Below are positions 23,370-34,779 of a stretch of DNA of 64,000 nt, piece by piece. The number at the start of each line of letters is the position of its first letter. Position 1 is the first letter of the stretch. The translations under genes and the position numbers were made by a program. Location of the stretch: positions 2,307,778 through 2,371,777 of the forward strand of contig JAUPFP010000023.1 in NCBI GenBank assembly GCA_036925085.1, read 5' to 3'. Origin of the DNA: Brachycybe producta. Its lineage: Eukaryota; Arthropoda; Diplopoda; Playtdesmida; Andrognathidae. The notes under the pieces are model-generated. The model saw only the letters and a list, made by a program, of their open reading frames with translations, was not told the DNA's origin and searched no databases.

Positions 23370-25200
23370 TTTTGTATGTTAAAAACCAAGGTTACTAAAT
23401 CATTTAGATTTCACGTAATAATTGATTGCTATGAATTTGCAGATGTTCCTATAAAATTGACAACTTTTTATTTGAAATTCACGTTACTGTCAACGATGGA
23501 AAAAATTCACTCCTTTTGCACAATTAGTAGGCAATGTGCGAAACGAGAGTGCCTCATTACAATAAATGTCATAAGATTGTGACAGTTGTATCTTATGATG
23601 TCACTGCTTTTGTGTTATTATTTTATTAAGTACTATTATTACTAAATTTGTCATTACAAAATTGTCATAACAAAATGTTGTAATATGCATTTGTGACTGT
23701 TACACGATTATGAGCTTGATATGACAATGTACTGTACAGCGTACACATTTTCAATTACAGTATATTAATTAATTTTCGTAATGACTAAAACAACAAGAAT
23801 TATCATTAATTCATTATCATCATCCGTCAAGAATTTTGATTGGTTTGTTTTGTTTTAGGAGGCGTTGTGCTCATTTCTCTAAAATGTTAGTAATTCTATA
23901 GATTTAGGGGCCTATACTATTAAATTGGTGATTCTGCAAACTGTTCTGTTGTTTCGTTCAAGTCGCACATTTAGATTTGTTGAGGTTCCTATAGGTGCTA
24001 TGGGTATTAATAACAAAATTAAAAATAATTATGTCAATTTTTATTTATTGAATAAAGTCATCTGTAAAAGAGATTTAGAAACAAATTAGTAATTATGGAA
24101 ACTATTTTAGATTGAATTTGAAATTTTGACGTTTTTAGGGGTCCATGAAAATTTTGGGGCTCATGGGAGGAAAAATGTCACTGCAGCTACAATGGGTTGA
24201 GTTTTATTATTATTTATCAGTAACATTTTTATTCAGTTGATATAACAAATGGATTTTATTCAAATAACTGCTGTAGAATTAGTTTGTTTTGTTATGACAG
24301 TTGACTGCTAATCCATAAATGCAATATTGACACACCTGTCTGGAAGCGAACTGTCATAACAATACATTTCCTAGTGATATCTGAATCATTTTTTTTAAAA
24401 AGCTGTTTAAATGTAAGAATTGTTTTATAATATTTATTATTAATAATAATATTATTACTATTTTTAATAATTAATATTCTCATATTTAAATTTATATTTA
24501 TTGAGTTTTTTTTAATTACAGGTTAACAACATGGTGATTTATGAAAAATAAGTGAAATATAGTAACAAGGTATTGTTACAAAGCCGCTTCATTTAAGTGA
24601 CTTCTATGCGCGGCTGTGTCGCTAAGGTTCGAGTACGCATGCGTAATAGGATTTTTGTTTGTTTCTAAGAGGGGTCATTCAAAACTTCTTCTGTTTTCAT
24701 GAAATTCATGTCCATTTTTTTAAATTTTCAGTTTTGATAACCTGTTTTATACTGAGATTTTTTTTTCTAGTTTTTTTTTTATAAATCTTGGATAGTAGAA
24801 CTTGTATGAGGTTGAGATTATCTTTTGCTAATTAGAATGCATGCAATGATTGATTTTTAACATAATGGGGAATTGGGGAGGAACAATAGAGTGTGGCTAT
24901 AGGTCAGTTTCAACTATAAATGGGGTCAAGAGCATCTTTTCAGTTTGAAGATTGTCCAGCAATTTTTTTCTGTTAAGTTTCCGCTTTTTCAATTGAATAA
25001 ATTGAATTTTCTGTGTACAACTTGTACACAAAAAACAAAACAAAAATGTGACAAGAATGTTGTAAATTGGTTGTGAGTCTGTGACGAAAGAGATAGAGGC
25101 GGTTTGGGGAACATTATTAAACTTTTTGAATGGCCCTTTTGAGAGTTTTTTGCCCTTGATTGTATTCTGAAAGAAAGACAAAAAAAACCTGTATATTTCA
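23370..25200. other. Intergenic stretch without a recognised gene
   Basis: This is AT-rich sequence upstream of the NEK8-like gene. No exon or clear repeat boundary was seen. The small CpG-containing patch at 24,596-24,650 (GCGCGGCTGTGTCGC, TACGCATGCGTAATAGG) is the only compositional outlier. Confidence 0.45.
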
Positions 25201-25210
25201 CAGATAGAAG

Positions 25211-25453
25211 TGACGTCATTTTTATTCTAAAGGACCAATGAAAGATCTCCTTTTTCATCACGTGGCCAACTTACTCAGCAAAGAGAGCCTTTCTCTCTCT
25301 CTCTTTCAGTTCTGTATGTGTTTGTATTTTACACAGTGCTTTTTATGGGGGGAAAAAACTGGTGTTCTTGGTTATTGTGAGTAGTAGGTTTTGGAGCAAG
25401 TGGACTCCACAATGATGTTAAATGCCCGTTTGGGTAGTCGATCTCCGGTCAAG
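25211..25453 (+). promoter_or_regulatory. Possible promoter and first coding exon
   Basis: A consensus CRE (TGACGTCA, 25,211-25,218) and a CCAAT box (25,235-25,239) lie about 170-200 bases before ATGATG at 25,412. The short frame reads MMLNARLGSRSPVK and stops at a good donor, AAG|GTATGT (25,454). The exon ends in phase 0. The next recognised plus-strand gene, the coronin, has an exon starting in phase 0 at 44,982, so this could be a distant alternative first exon of that gene. It could equally start a gene not seen here, or be chance. Confidence 0.35.
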
Positions 25454-26690
25454 GTATGTTCCTTCACTCTTCTGTTTTTATTGTGTGTTATGTGGTTATT
25501 TTTTAATGATATTTCTAGACTTATGAGTGATCTTAAGTGGGCCTTGGTTAGGGCTCAGCAGGGGCCCATATTACTTAGAGGGGCTCTCCTGCATCTGCAC
25601 GCGCAATAATGAGTAATTTAGGCACGCTTTAGTTTTTTTTTATATATAAATGAAGAGGGTGGATGTCTTGTCTGTTTGTCTGTCTGGCAGGCAGGCTTAC
25701 AAGATAACCTTTTTGATGTGAAATTAAATTATTGTTTAATATGTTTTTAACCTTAAATTTTAGCCTCTTTAGTGGCTCAGAAAAAAACGACTAAGAAGAA
25801 GAAAAAAAGGTATATAGTTAGAAGGAAGAAAAAAATAATCGATTTTCGTTATTGTTATATAATGAAATAAGATTAAAAGCCTTAATCGAATTTATATTTT
25901 ATTTATATGAAGAGATTAAATGCTAAACCTTTAGGCAAAGTAGAAAGAAAGAATCGTGTCTTTTATTTTTTTTTTATAATTTATTAAAATTAAAGAAGGA
26001 AATCATTTTCTGAAGGACTTTTAATTTGTTTAAATGTATATTTTTTTTATGAGAGTCATATGAGAAAAATCTTTGCTGGTGGTGATGGTGGTTGTGTGTT
26101 CAAGTGGGCAGTTTTAGGGGGAGAGTGAGAGAGAGGTGGAAGAATGGGTGAGCTAAAAGGGGGAGCCCCTTTTTTCTGATTATGAGAACTGAAGTCATGA
26201 ACGGAAATAGAGTGTGATACACATGGGCTCTTAAGCGTGGGAGGGGAAAAGAAAAAGAAGCAAAAATAATAAATAATACACAGAAGAATAAAAAAAAGTT
26301 CGAAAAAAAAAAGTGGAAAAAACCACAAATTAAACATGCAAAAAAAAAAAAAAAATACATAAAAGAATAATAATGTATATTAAAATCTCAAAGAACTAAG
26401 AAGATTCTTGGGATTAGCAAAGTGTGTTTAAATTGGCTGAAAATGACAAGATAACTACTGAACTGTGGAAGAGGCTAGAAATAAGTACACTACAAGAGTT
26501 AACAAAATTAACAAGAGCTAAATTTCTAAACCATATTTTTGTTTTAAAGTTAAACTACACATCAGGTCAATTATGTTCATTTTTCAGTTTAGCTCGCTTG
26601 TACTTGTTTAGCATTTGTTACTGTTGTAGCAATTTTAGCTTAATTTTTTATTACTCTGTAAACTGTTAGCTCTTTTTGTCATTTTGGTGG
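25454..26690. other. Stretch without a recognised gene
   Basis: This holds A-rich and pyrimidine or purine tracts (long A runs at 26,310-26,355) and short open frames of low complexity. No exon, element boundary or RNA gene was supported. Confidence 0.45.
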
Positions 26691-27311
26691 CGCTGATCAA
26701 GCGCCAAATTGAACAAGCGCTAAATTGAATAAGCGCCAAATTGAACAAGCGCCAAATTGAACAAACGCCAATCTGAACTAACGCCAAACTGAATAAAAGC
26801 CAAATGGAACAAACGCCAAACTGAATAAGCGCCAAATGGAACAAATGCCAAACTGAACAAGCGCCAAACTGAATAACCGCCAAAATGTGATAAACACATT
26901 GTTAGGTTCGGTTAGGTTAGGTTAGGTTTGGTTTGGTTTGGTTAGGTTTGGTTTGGTTAGGTTAGGTTTGGTTAGGTTTGGTTTGGTTAGGTTAGGTGTA
27001 AATCTGCACAGTCTGACGTCTATAAAAGCTAACAATATTTGGACCATCAGAATTTACAAAAAACCTGAATAACCGCCAAACCGAATAAACGCCAAATGGA
27101 ACAAACGCCAAACTGAATAAGCGCCAAATGGAACAAACGCCAAACTGAATAAGCGCCAAATTGAACAAACGCCAAACTGAATAAAGCGCCAAATGGAACA
27201 AACGCCAAACTGAATAACCGCCAAATTTTTGGCTTTTATTCAGTTTGGCGTTTCTTCCATTTGGCGCTTATTCAGTTTGGCGTTTGTTCAATTTGGCGCT
27301 TATTCAGTCGC
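26691..27311. repeat. 16-bp minisatellite with a telomere-like core and inverted end
   Basis: Units of the type CGCCAAATTGAACAAG and CGCCAAACTGAATAAG fill 26,697-26,885 and 27,063-27,225. The last 80 bases (27,230-27,310) hold the same unit inverted, so the end can fold back. Between the blocks, 26,901-26,997 is a run of GGTTAGG and GGTTTGG words. Open frames through it are repeat artefacts. Confidence 0.93.
26901..26997 (+). repeat. Interstitial (GGTTAG/GGTTTG)n telomere-like tract
   Basis: About 97 bases consist of five-base steps GGTTA and GGTTT in mixed order, a degenerate TTAGG-like array. It resembles TTAGG telomeric DNA but is probably a simple repeat inside the minisatellite. Confidence 0.8.
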
Positions 27312-27681
27312 CCCGTCATTTTGTTTAAGCATTGTGTTAGCTTTGCTTTTTTGTTCATAATCATAATATTGAATATTTTTGTAATAAAATGCTTAATTGA
27401 CATAATGCTAAAAATCAAATGCTGAAAATACAGGAGCTAATAATGTGTGCATTGTGCTGTTCTGAGCAAGATACTAACAGGTTAAATCTGACAATAAAAG
27501 TATAAAGTGTTAAACTGAAATTATTGTATTTTGAAATTTTAACCTCTTGATTTATTAAAAAAAAAATTTTTAATTGAAACCGATTTTAAATTTTTTGACA
27601 TAAAAATTGACATTTTTCGAACTCAGGTTATTCTGCGTTTTAGGAACAACACTAAGGAGAAAGTGATTCATACTTATACCT

Positions 27682-27974
27682 TGTACTTACACATGAGTTA
27701 AATGAATTCAAATTAAATGTGTTAAGGTGAATTATACGGAATCCAGTTAAGGACATGAAAACCAAATAAAAATTGACTTTATTATTAATATTTTAAAAAT
27801 TGAAATACTAAATCAATATTTTGTCAATAGTTTAAATATTATATTTAAGTATTAACTCAATATTTTCAGATTATTAACTGAATAAATTGAATTCGATATA
27901 TTGTTTGTTTGTCCTTCACAGGGCTCTGTAGAACACGTTTATTATTTAAATGAATTTAAATTATCAGGTGTGTA
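27682..27974. mobile_element. AT-rich TIR element (copy A)
   Basis: Left end TTGTACTTACACATGAGTTA; right end, inverted, TAGTACACACCTGATAATTT. The inside includes ATTGACTTTATTATTAATAT and TTCACAGGGCTCTGTAGAAC. It is nearly identical along its length to 43,466-43,757. Diverged relatives lie at 11,885-12,060, 12,449-12,510 and 14,480-14,790. No coding capacity. Confidence 0.8.
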
Positions 27975-28020
27975 CTAGGTATTAGTCACGAAGTTTAATC
28001 GTTCGGGGATTAAACGTCTT

Positions 28021-28160
28021 CTTTATGTGTTTTTACGTGGGTGGGATGCCCTCGCACGGTGCCCTCGAAAAACCTCGGGAGCCCCCCCCCCCCCCCCCGG
28101 AGGTCCCGGCTCGCTGATGGTCGATGCCGTCCATCATCAGACCTTGGACGGTAGAGACCA
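28021..28160. other. Isolated GC-rich patch with a C17 run
   Basis: The patch contains GGTGGGATGCCCTCGCACGG, a long poly-C run and two inverted words (GATGGTCGATG, CCATCATC). It is unlike the AT-rich flanks. It may be part of a transposon or recently acquired DNA. No coding frame or tRNA-like fold was recognised. Confidence 0.45.
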
Positions 28161-29566
28161 AAATTCTGCTCAAAGTTGAGTCATTTTCAAAGTGACATAA
28201 AGAAAAAGTTTATTTTAAAAGATTTCTACATAAAAACACCCTTAAAACGAGCAAACCTATAAAACTTAGATTTTGTCAAATAGAATTTCCAAGTTTATTT
28301 GTCGTTGTAGAATTTACATAATAAAGTTGCCTCACTATAACTTGAAGTTTATGACGTCACAGAGATTGAACAAAAATATTGGGCATGTCATTTTCTCTGA
28401 AAAAACGATCGTTCTCAACAAAAGATTTCTTGAAATCTTTTGTTTAGAACTCTTGTTTTAATATCAGTCAAAATCAGTGGGGAAGATTTATTCAATTCTT
28501 TGACGTCACAAGCTTTAAGTTAACGTTGCCGGGACTATATAAATATGAATATTTTGTATAAAAGTAGGTCAGTCTAATATTTTTTGGCCACATTTTCTTC
28601 TCAACAGTTGTTTTTTATTTTCTTCCCAGGTTTTTTTTAGTGATAATTAGCCTTTTAAAATTAAAGATATTAATTGTTTCTAATGATAGTTTTAGTGTTG
28701 CCGACGTTGGCATATAACAAATGGCAATTATCGATATTGTGACCATGATAGGAAATAATATCATTTCAGGTGGATGATGAAATTTTAGTTGAAATAAAAA
28801 AATCTCCCCAAAAATAAACTATATCTTATTAATATAATTATCAGTTTTGTTGAATTTTTTATTTATGGTTTTATCAGTTTTAATTGAAATAACGACTTTT
28901 ATCAAGTTATCAATGAGAGTACAATACACGCAAGAAATGAAACTTTTCAATTGTCATTGAACTTATCGTTTAGTCTGATTCAATTTAATTCAATCAAAGA
29001 AAAAATATATTTTATTTTATTTTAATTGAGGCAAAAAAAAGCAATTTTAATTGTTTTGTCCATTAATTAATTAATTATGGTTTATTATAATTTGTTGGAT
29101 CAAAATACTGCAAATGCAACCTTTGGATCAAAAATCATTTCTAAAACAATCAACTTTAGTCTTTGAACACTTTTTATTTTGAACTTTTATCAAATTGTAA
29201 TTTTCCGTTATTTCGTAAAAATATGTACCGTAGTAGTAGCTCGGAAAATAAACTAAATACGCTTCAGGAACAACAAACCAACCAAGTGTTAGAAACTAGA
29301 ACAATAGCTGATTTATTTAATAATAATATGGGATTCAGCTACTGTTCTAGTTTTTAAAATACGAAATGTTCGGTTTGATGTATTAGCTTTATATGGGTTT
29401 AGAAGAAAAAGTTTTTTCTGAAATGTATTTGTTTGAAATTTAGTAGAAGAGAAAAAAGAATTTTTTAAGAGATAGTTTTGAAAGTTTTGTTAAAAACTAG
29501 ACTGGTAAACGAATGTGAATCGTGAAATTAAACGTTTATCGCAGTTTGAAAAATTTCCAATTGAAA

Positions 29567-29697
29567 CAAGCCTTGTTTCCACTTGGATGAAAATTTCAAC
29601 TTCATTATTATATTCGGGGTCCGCGTTTGTTTCTATTTTTCACTAGTTGAAATTTTCAAAAAGTACAAATTTTCACCCCAGTGGAAACCAGGCCTAA
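29567..29697. mobile_element. Short palindromic element, AAGCCTTGTTTCCAC ends
   Basis: Left end AAGCCTTGTTTCCACTTGG; right end, inverted, TAGGCCTGGTTTCCACTGG. The inner arms pair as TTGAAATTTTC and GAAAATTTCAA. The outer end fits the AAGCC-x-x-GT-x-(T/A)-C-x-C pattern of the TTAA group. A related arm appears at 42,640 and 42,910. Confidence 0.55.
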
Positions 29698-29860
29698 ACA
29701 GTAAATAGAAAGTTTATTTTCAAATTTATCGTGAAAAATTTAAAGCAATTTTACTGTGAAAAGAGTTTGCCACAAGTTGTATTATTAGTGTAGTATATTC
29801 TATTGCTATAAAAGTAACTTTTGTCAAATTATCACTTAGCATTATTAATTATATTCATAA

Positions 29861-30110
29861 CTAGTGGGTTAACCCGTCGTAAATGACGGGAGCCAAATTC
29901 TAGTTTAATTTTGCTACTATTATCCCCCCCCCCCTTTTGTCCCTCCGCATTTCTCTCTCTCTCGTCCCCCCACCCTTTCCAACCTTTGCCCTCTCCAATT
30001 TCATATCATGGGGAATGAGTTTGATTTGTTTTATTTACAAGCACCTTAATATTGTTTGGGTTCTTGGATCGGGAGAGCGCAACATAACGTTGACCATGAC
30101 CTATAGACAG
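29861..30110 (-). mobile_element. Helitron 3' end with RepHel helicase C-terminus (copy 4)
   Basis: On the minus strand, 30,101-30,006 encodes GHGQRYVALSRSKNPNNIKV, then LVNKTNQTHSP and a stop. GQ-x-YVALSR-followed by N-x-x-K-V-L is the last superfamily 1 helicase motif (VI) of Helitron RepHel proteins, which unwind DNA during rolling-circle transposition. The 3' terminus follows: hairpin 29,890-29,873 (CCCGTC, loop ATTTAC, GACGGG), 8 bases, then CTAG (29,864-29,861) and a host T. The upstream helicase and Rep domains are absent, so this is a 5'-truncated copy. It is the least decayed of the four and shows what the others descend from. Confidence 0.85.
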
Positions 30111-31480
30111 ACTTAGGGTTAGTATATGTATAAAATGAATGCTTAGTCCAAAGTCCGAACTTGTATATGAAATTTCCTATGAGAAGTTTTGGCACTTGCC
30201 CTACCTAAATTTTAGTATTGTATTCTTAATGACTGCTTAGTAAAAGCTAGAGCTAAACTCTTATCTATTTTTATATTGCACAGCGGTGATCACACTGGCT
30301 ATTTTTCTAGCAAGAATTCCGTGCAAGAAATATAAGTAAAATATTGCTGTAAATTATGCACAATTTCTTACAAAAACAAAAAGAACAATCAGCGTTTTCT
30401 GTAAGACGGTGTGGTGTGTGTGACACTGTTGTGTGCAAGAAACCACTTTTAAGTCTTGCCAAGAGTATTGATCACACTGGCAATTGCAGTTAATTCAAGG
30501 AACACACATTTGCAGTGAACACAGTGAACACATTTCCAATGTGATCGCCGCTTTTAAGTATAGTATTGGCACCTTTTTTGTGACACATTCAGACTAACGT
30601 TATTATAGTAGTCCAACTGCTACGTGAAATTGACATGCAGTAAAAAGCCATATAATATATTTATTTATTCAGTTATTTGAATGAAATTTCAGATTCAAAC
30701 AAACAATTCAATTTTTTTGTTTGTTTGTTTCTAGAGACGTGCCCATCATAGACACATATTTTAGATAAAAACCCAAATTCAAATTCACCTTAATTTTAAT
30801 TTTAAATTTATTTTCATCGTAATTCAACCATCACAAATGTTTTTTTTTAAAGGTTATCACTTTCAAGTTTTCAACTTTACAGGTTTTTTTTTTTTGCATT
30901 TTAAGAATATCGAAAGAATTTTTGTAATTTTATGCTAAAAAAGAGGTTCCAAATCATAATTTCTTATCACATTTTCTTAGAAAAAAACTACATTAGTTAC
31001 TACAACACACTTATGTTATTACAAGTTGACATTTATTGTAATTCAGATTTACTCTTTAACAACAAACACTTTGGAATTCATTAAACTCATTAGAAAGTTT
31101 ACGCAAAAAATCTTATCCTTACAACTTTTTTTTTGTGTCTTTTTATTTATTTTTGACAGCAGAAGATAATTTAAATTGTATTTATTTCTTCGATATTTAA
31201 ATTTCGCGTTTTTTTTTTTGCATTATTATATTTTTTAATCTAGTTCATTTGGAAGTATAATATTGAAAATTACAATTTAAACACAAGTTTAAATATTAAC
31301 TTTTTTTTTAAAATATATGTAAAATTCACCTGTTCTTAGTGTAGTAGGAATCTAGGAAGTGACATTTTTTGTCAAGATACATTATAATAGATATACTTGT
31401 TGTGCAGACCTGTATTAGGTGTTCAGACGGGATCCTATCTTTGTTTACCAGGGGAAAAGGGAGGGCTAGAAAAGGGAGGG
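30110..31480. other. Stretch without a recognised gene
   Basis: Near 30,180-30,262 there is a fragment of the repeat with CTTAATGACTGCTTAGT and AGCTAGAGCTAAACTC (see 54,890). The remainder is AT-rich with T and A runs. No exon was supported. Confidence 0.45.
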
Positions 31481-31489
31481 CTCCATAGA

Positions 31490-31770
31490 AGAATACTTGT
31501 GTAAACGCAAGGTAGTTGGCACCTGCATCCTCCATATAGCTAATTAGTTGAAATAGAATGCAGCCTTTTAGCTCTAAAAGCGTCCAGAACAACCTTAATT
31601 ATCATCACATGACAAACTTATCCCAAATGACATCTAAGTGAAGAGAGCACGTGTCGAAATTAAAAGTTTGCCACGTGAAAAGAAGGAAGGTTGAGTCATG
31701 GAGTTTGAAGAGTGTCAGTACATTTCTATAAGAGGAGGGCTAGTGGCGCCATCTAATGTTACAATGACAA
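31490..31770. repeat. Interspersed repeat, partner of an inverted copy at 37,195
   Basis: Words such as GAGGGCTAGTGGCGCCATCTA, GTTTGCCACGTG, AGAGAGCACGTGT and GCAGCCTTTTAGCTC recur in reverse complement at 37,195-37,520. The two copies are about 5.5 kb apart. No coding frame is kept in both. Confidence 0.75.
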
Positions 31771-32874
31771 AATAAATGATGTACTTGTATTCTTAATGAA
31801 CAATTTTTTTTATTAAGTTATATGAAGTTTTATTATTAACTATAAAACGTTTATAGTGAGTCAATGTAAATTAAACGTTCTTTTAAAAATAAATTCATAT
31901 TTTCATAAAATAAAAATTTGTTTGTATGTATTTTTTTTAAATGTAATGAACTCAAATTATACATAAATACAGAATTCAGGTCAAACATTTGATATAATTT
32001 ACTACTTAAGGATAAACAACTTGTTTGTATGTTAAAAAGCTTATGTGTAAATTACTTCATTTTTATTACAAGAGTTTAAAAAACCTTTTTGTTCCTTTGT
32101 GGCCCATGTAATTTAACACTCTTGTTGCTTATTTGAAACACTTTGTCTCCTCATTAGTAAATTACTCATAACTATAATTGAGTTTAAATTTCTTTATGGC
32201 AATTGACTTTTTATTTTGAAAAAAAAAAACTCTTGATTATATATATATGGTTTAATTAAGTGAGGTGAATAAATTTGCGGTAAAAGTCAAAAAGCAAAAG
32301 AAGAATCAAGATTTTAGACTTTATTATGAATTATTAGATCATGAAATAAGAAATAATCACTTGTGTGTGATCAGTGATTACTAGGGATAGGATGTTGATG
32401 ACATTTCATCTTTTTTCTGAAAGGTCTGACACGATGCTAAATAACACACAAATATGATTCTTTTCATACAGATTCCAAAAATGTAATTTTTATTTTGCAT
32501 TTTTTTGCATTTTTGGGGTTTTGAGACATTTTTTAGGCATTTTTTCTATTTTTAGGACATTTTTTAAATTTTAGGTTTTCTCCTCCTCTCCATTAAATAT
32601 CAGACATTTCAAAACATTTAGATAGGGTTAAAATGGATGAATAACTCCATTGAACAATATTATAAAACTAGTTTCTTTTAGGTGAAATAGATGGCATTAT
32701 GGTCACAGTCAAAGTACAAAGAACATCTTCCATATATGGTAAAAAGGTGTGAGAAAGTATTGAACTAATTTTAATTACATTCTTAGCTTTTGGGGACATT
32801 TTTATATGCATTTGCTTGCAATTCTCTTTAACCTTGATAAAATGCCGAAATCAAATCTATCTACAGCAGGACAC

Positions 32875-33570
32875 TTAAGCCTAGTACACACCGGATTCTT
32901 TGTTGCGATACCTTGTTGCGGGACTGCTCCGATTCAATGTTGCGGGGCAGAATCTCAACTGACGCGATTCAGACCCGCAACATTTGTTCCATGTCCACAC
33001 CTACACTCAGTGTTTCTTCCTCCTGCTTGCTTTCACCATGTAAATATCACCAGCAGAAGTGGCCCTTGCAATATGGGCCTACATGATGATTTATAAAGAG
33101 GGGCAAATTAAGCAGAAATGGTGGTGGGCACACAAGCTCTTCTCAGCTGAGAGCACATTCGGATTAAGCCTTTTGGACAACCTGAAACACTGTTACACAA
33201 TTTATGCAAAATTAGTTTAACAGTATTTTCAGTGGTCCACATCTTTTTTTAAGTCTGGTACTATAGTCTATAAGTCAAAAAGCTCAGTTTGCTTTTAATT
33301 ATTAAAGATGTCTTTAATAATTAAAAGCAAACTGAGCCATTTGAGGCTGTTTATGTTTCTAAAGACATCCACACCATGAAATGTCCCGCAACAATGTTGA
33401 AATGTTTCCCATTTCGATGGGGCTAAAAAAACATGAATCTGAGCTGCTGAGATTCAGCCCCGCAACATTTCAACATTGTTGCGGGCCAGAATTGCAACAG
33501 ACGAGATTCAGCTGCGATTCAGCCCCGCAACAATGTATCGCAACAAAGTATCCCGGTGTACTACCCTTTA
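32875..33570. mobile_element. TTAA-GCC palindromic element (about 695 bp)
   Basis: It starts TTAAGCCTAGTACACACCGG and ends with the inverted GGTGTACTACCCTTTA. Both arms then carry TTTGTTGCGATAC and TTGTTGCGGG boxes, giving several alternative pairings. A second perfect palindrome (TCAGTTTGCTTTTAATTATT and complement) sits inside at about 33,283-33,338. The open frames are by-products. Confidence 0.65.
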
Positions 33571-34779
33571 CGACAACTTGTTGCTGAGTTTGGTGAAAAT
33601 ATATTTTCTACAGATGGAACTATTTTGTTTTGCAAATTGTGTGAAACAAAAGTACCTCAGAATGCACTTAGTTGTTCAGTGCAATTCTGAATAGGTATTG
33701 AGTGAATGTAAGGTCATTTTCCCAATTTTTAAGGTCATTTTTTAACTTTTTAAAGGGCATTTTATATGGTCATTTTTTCCATTTTTTAGGTCATCAACAT
33801 CCGAACCCTAGTGATTACTATCACCGTGCATACAAAACTGTTGCAATAGTAATAGTTGTTGAGTGACCTCTTGTAGGGAAATAAGGCTTCCGGAGGGAAA
33901 GAGGCAACACTGTTGTTAACTCAAACACATTTCTTAACTGCTGGTATGTTTTGTGCTTTCAAAACATCACTGTCATGACAGTGAACTATCATGTTACTTC
34001 AAGACATGTAGACAGTTGCTATCGTGAGAGTGAACTGTCTGTCGCAACTTTCATGACAGCTACTCTCAAGAAATAACTATCGCCACCGTGAAAATGAGGC
34101 TTACAACATCTTAATTAATATACATGATATAATTTATTATTATATTGTTTTGTTCTTGTTAGAAGTTTTATTTTTAAAAGTGTAGTGAGCCTAAGCATCA
34201 TCATGATTCAGTGTTGTTGATGAATATTTCCTACTTAATAATAGTAGAACTTACAAGTAGTTCACTTGAATGACAAGAGGCTGTTCACCTTAAACTTGAA
34301 TAATATAGCTAGCCTCCTCCTCTCTGAAAAAAATTTGTTTCAGAAGAAGAAACTACTGTCTCAATTTGTGTATAGTAATCACGATTTTTTTTTATTTCTT
34401 TCTGAAAATTTATTGCAATAATTTTTTTTTTAATATATTGCCTGTAACGCAACAGAAAATCTGAACTTTCATGCATATTACAATTGAATGTAACTTTTTT
34501 ATTGTTGTTGTTGTTGTTATTGTTGATGGGATGAGTAAAAATCATTCAACTTAACACCAATCATATTTGGAAAGACTCCCACATTATAATAATTATTATA
34601 TTATTAGAAGAAGTGTTAAAAACTTCCTCACTTTTAGATATTATTAGAGGAAGTAAAAAAAAAATCGAAATCGACTTTTTAGTTGCCGTTTAAAAAAGAT
34701 TATTTCCTTTTAGTTTTTAAATATAGGAAGTGCTTGAAAAGTAGAATTGTCATTCTTCAGATACATTCATGGCATATGT

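Noticed and set aside
26901-26997. True telomere or chromosome end
   Set aside because: The GGTTA/GGTTT steps are irregular, short and enclosed by a minisatellite, with unique DNA on both sides.
26635-27201. Minus-strand frames with repeated hydrophobic LFNLAL words
   Set aside because: They come from the 16-bp minisatellite.
28077-28160. tRNA or structured RNA in the GC-rich patch
   Set aside because: I could not form a cloverleaf or find A/B box words; the C-run is homopolymeric.
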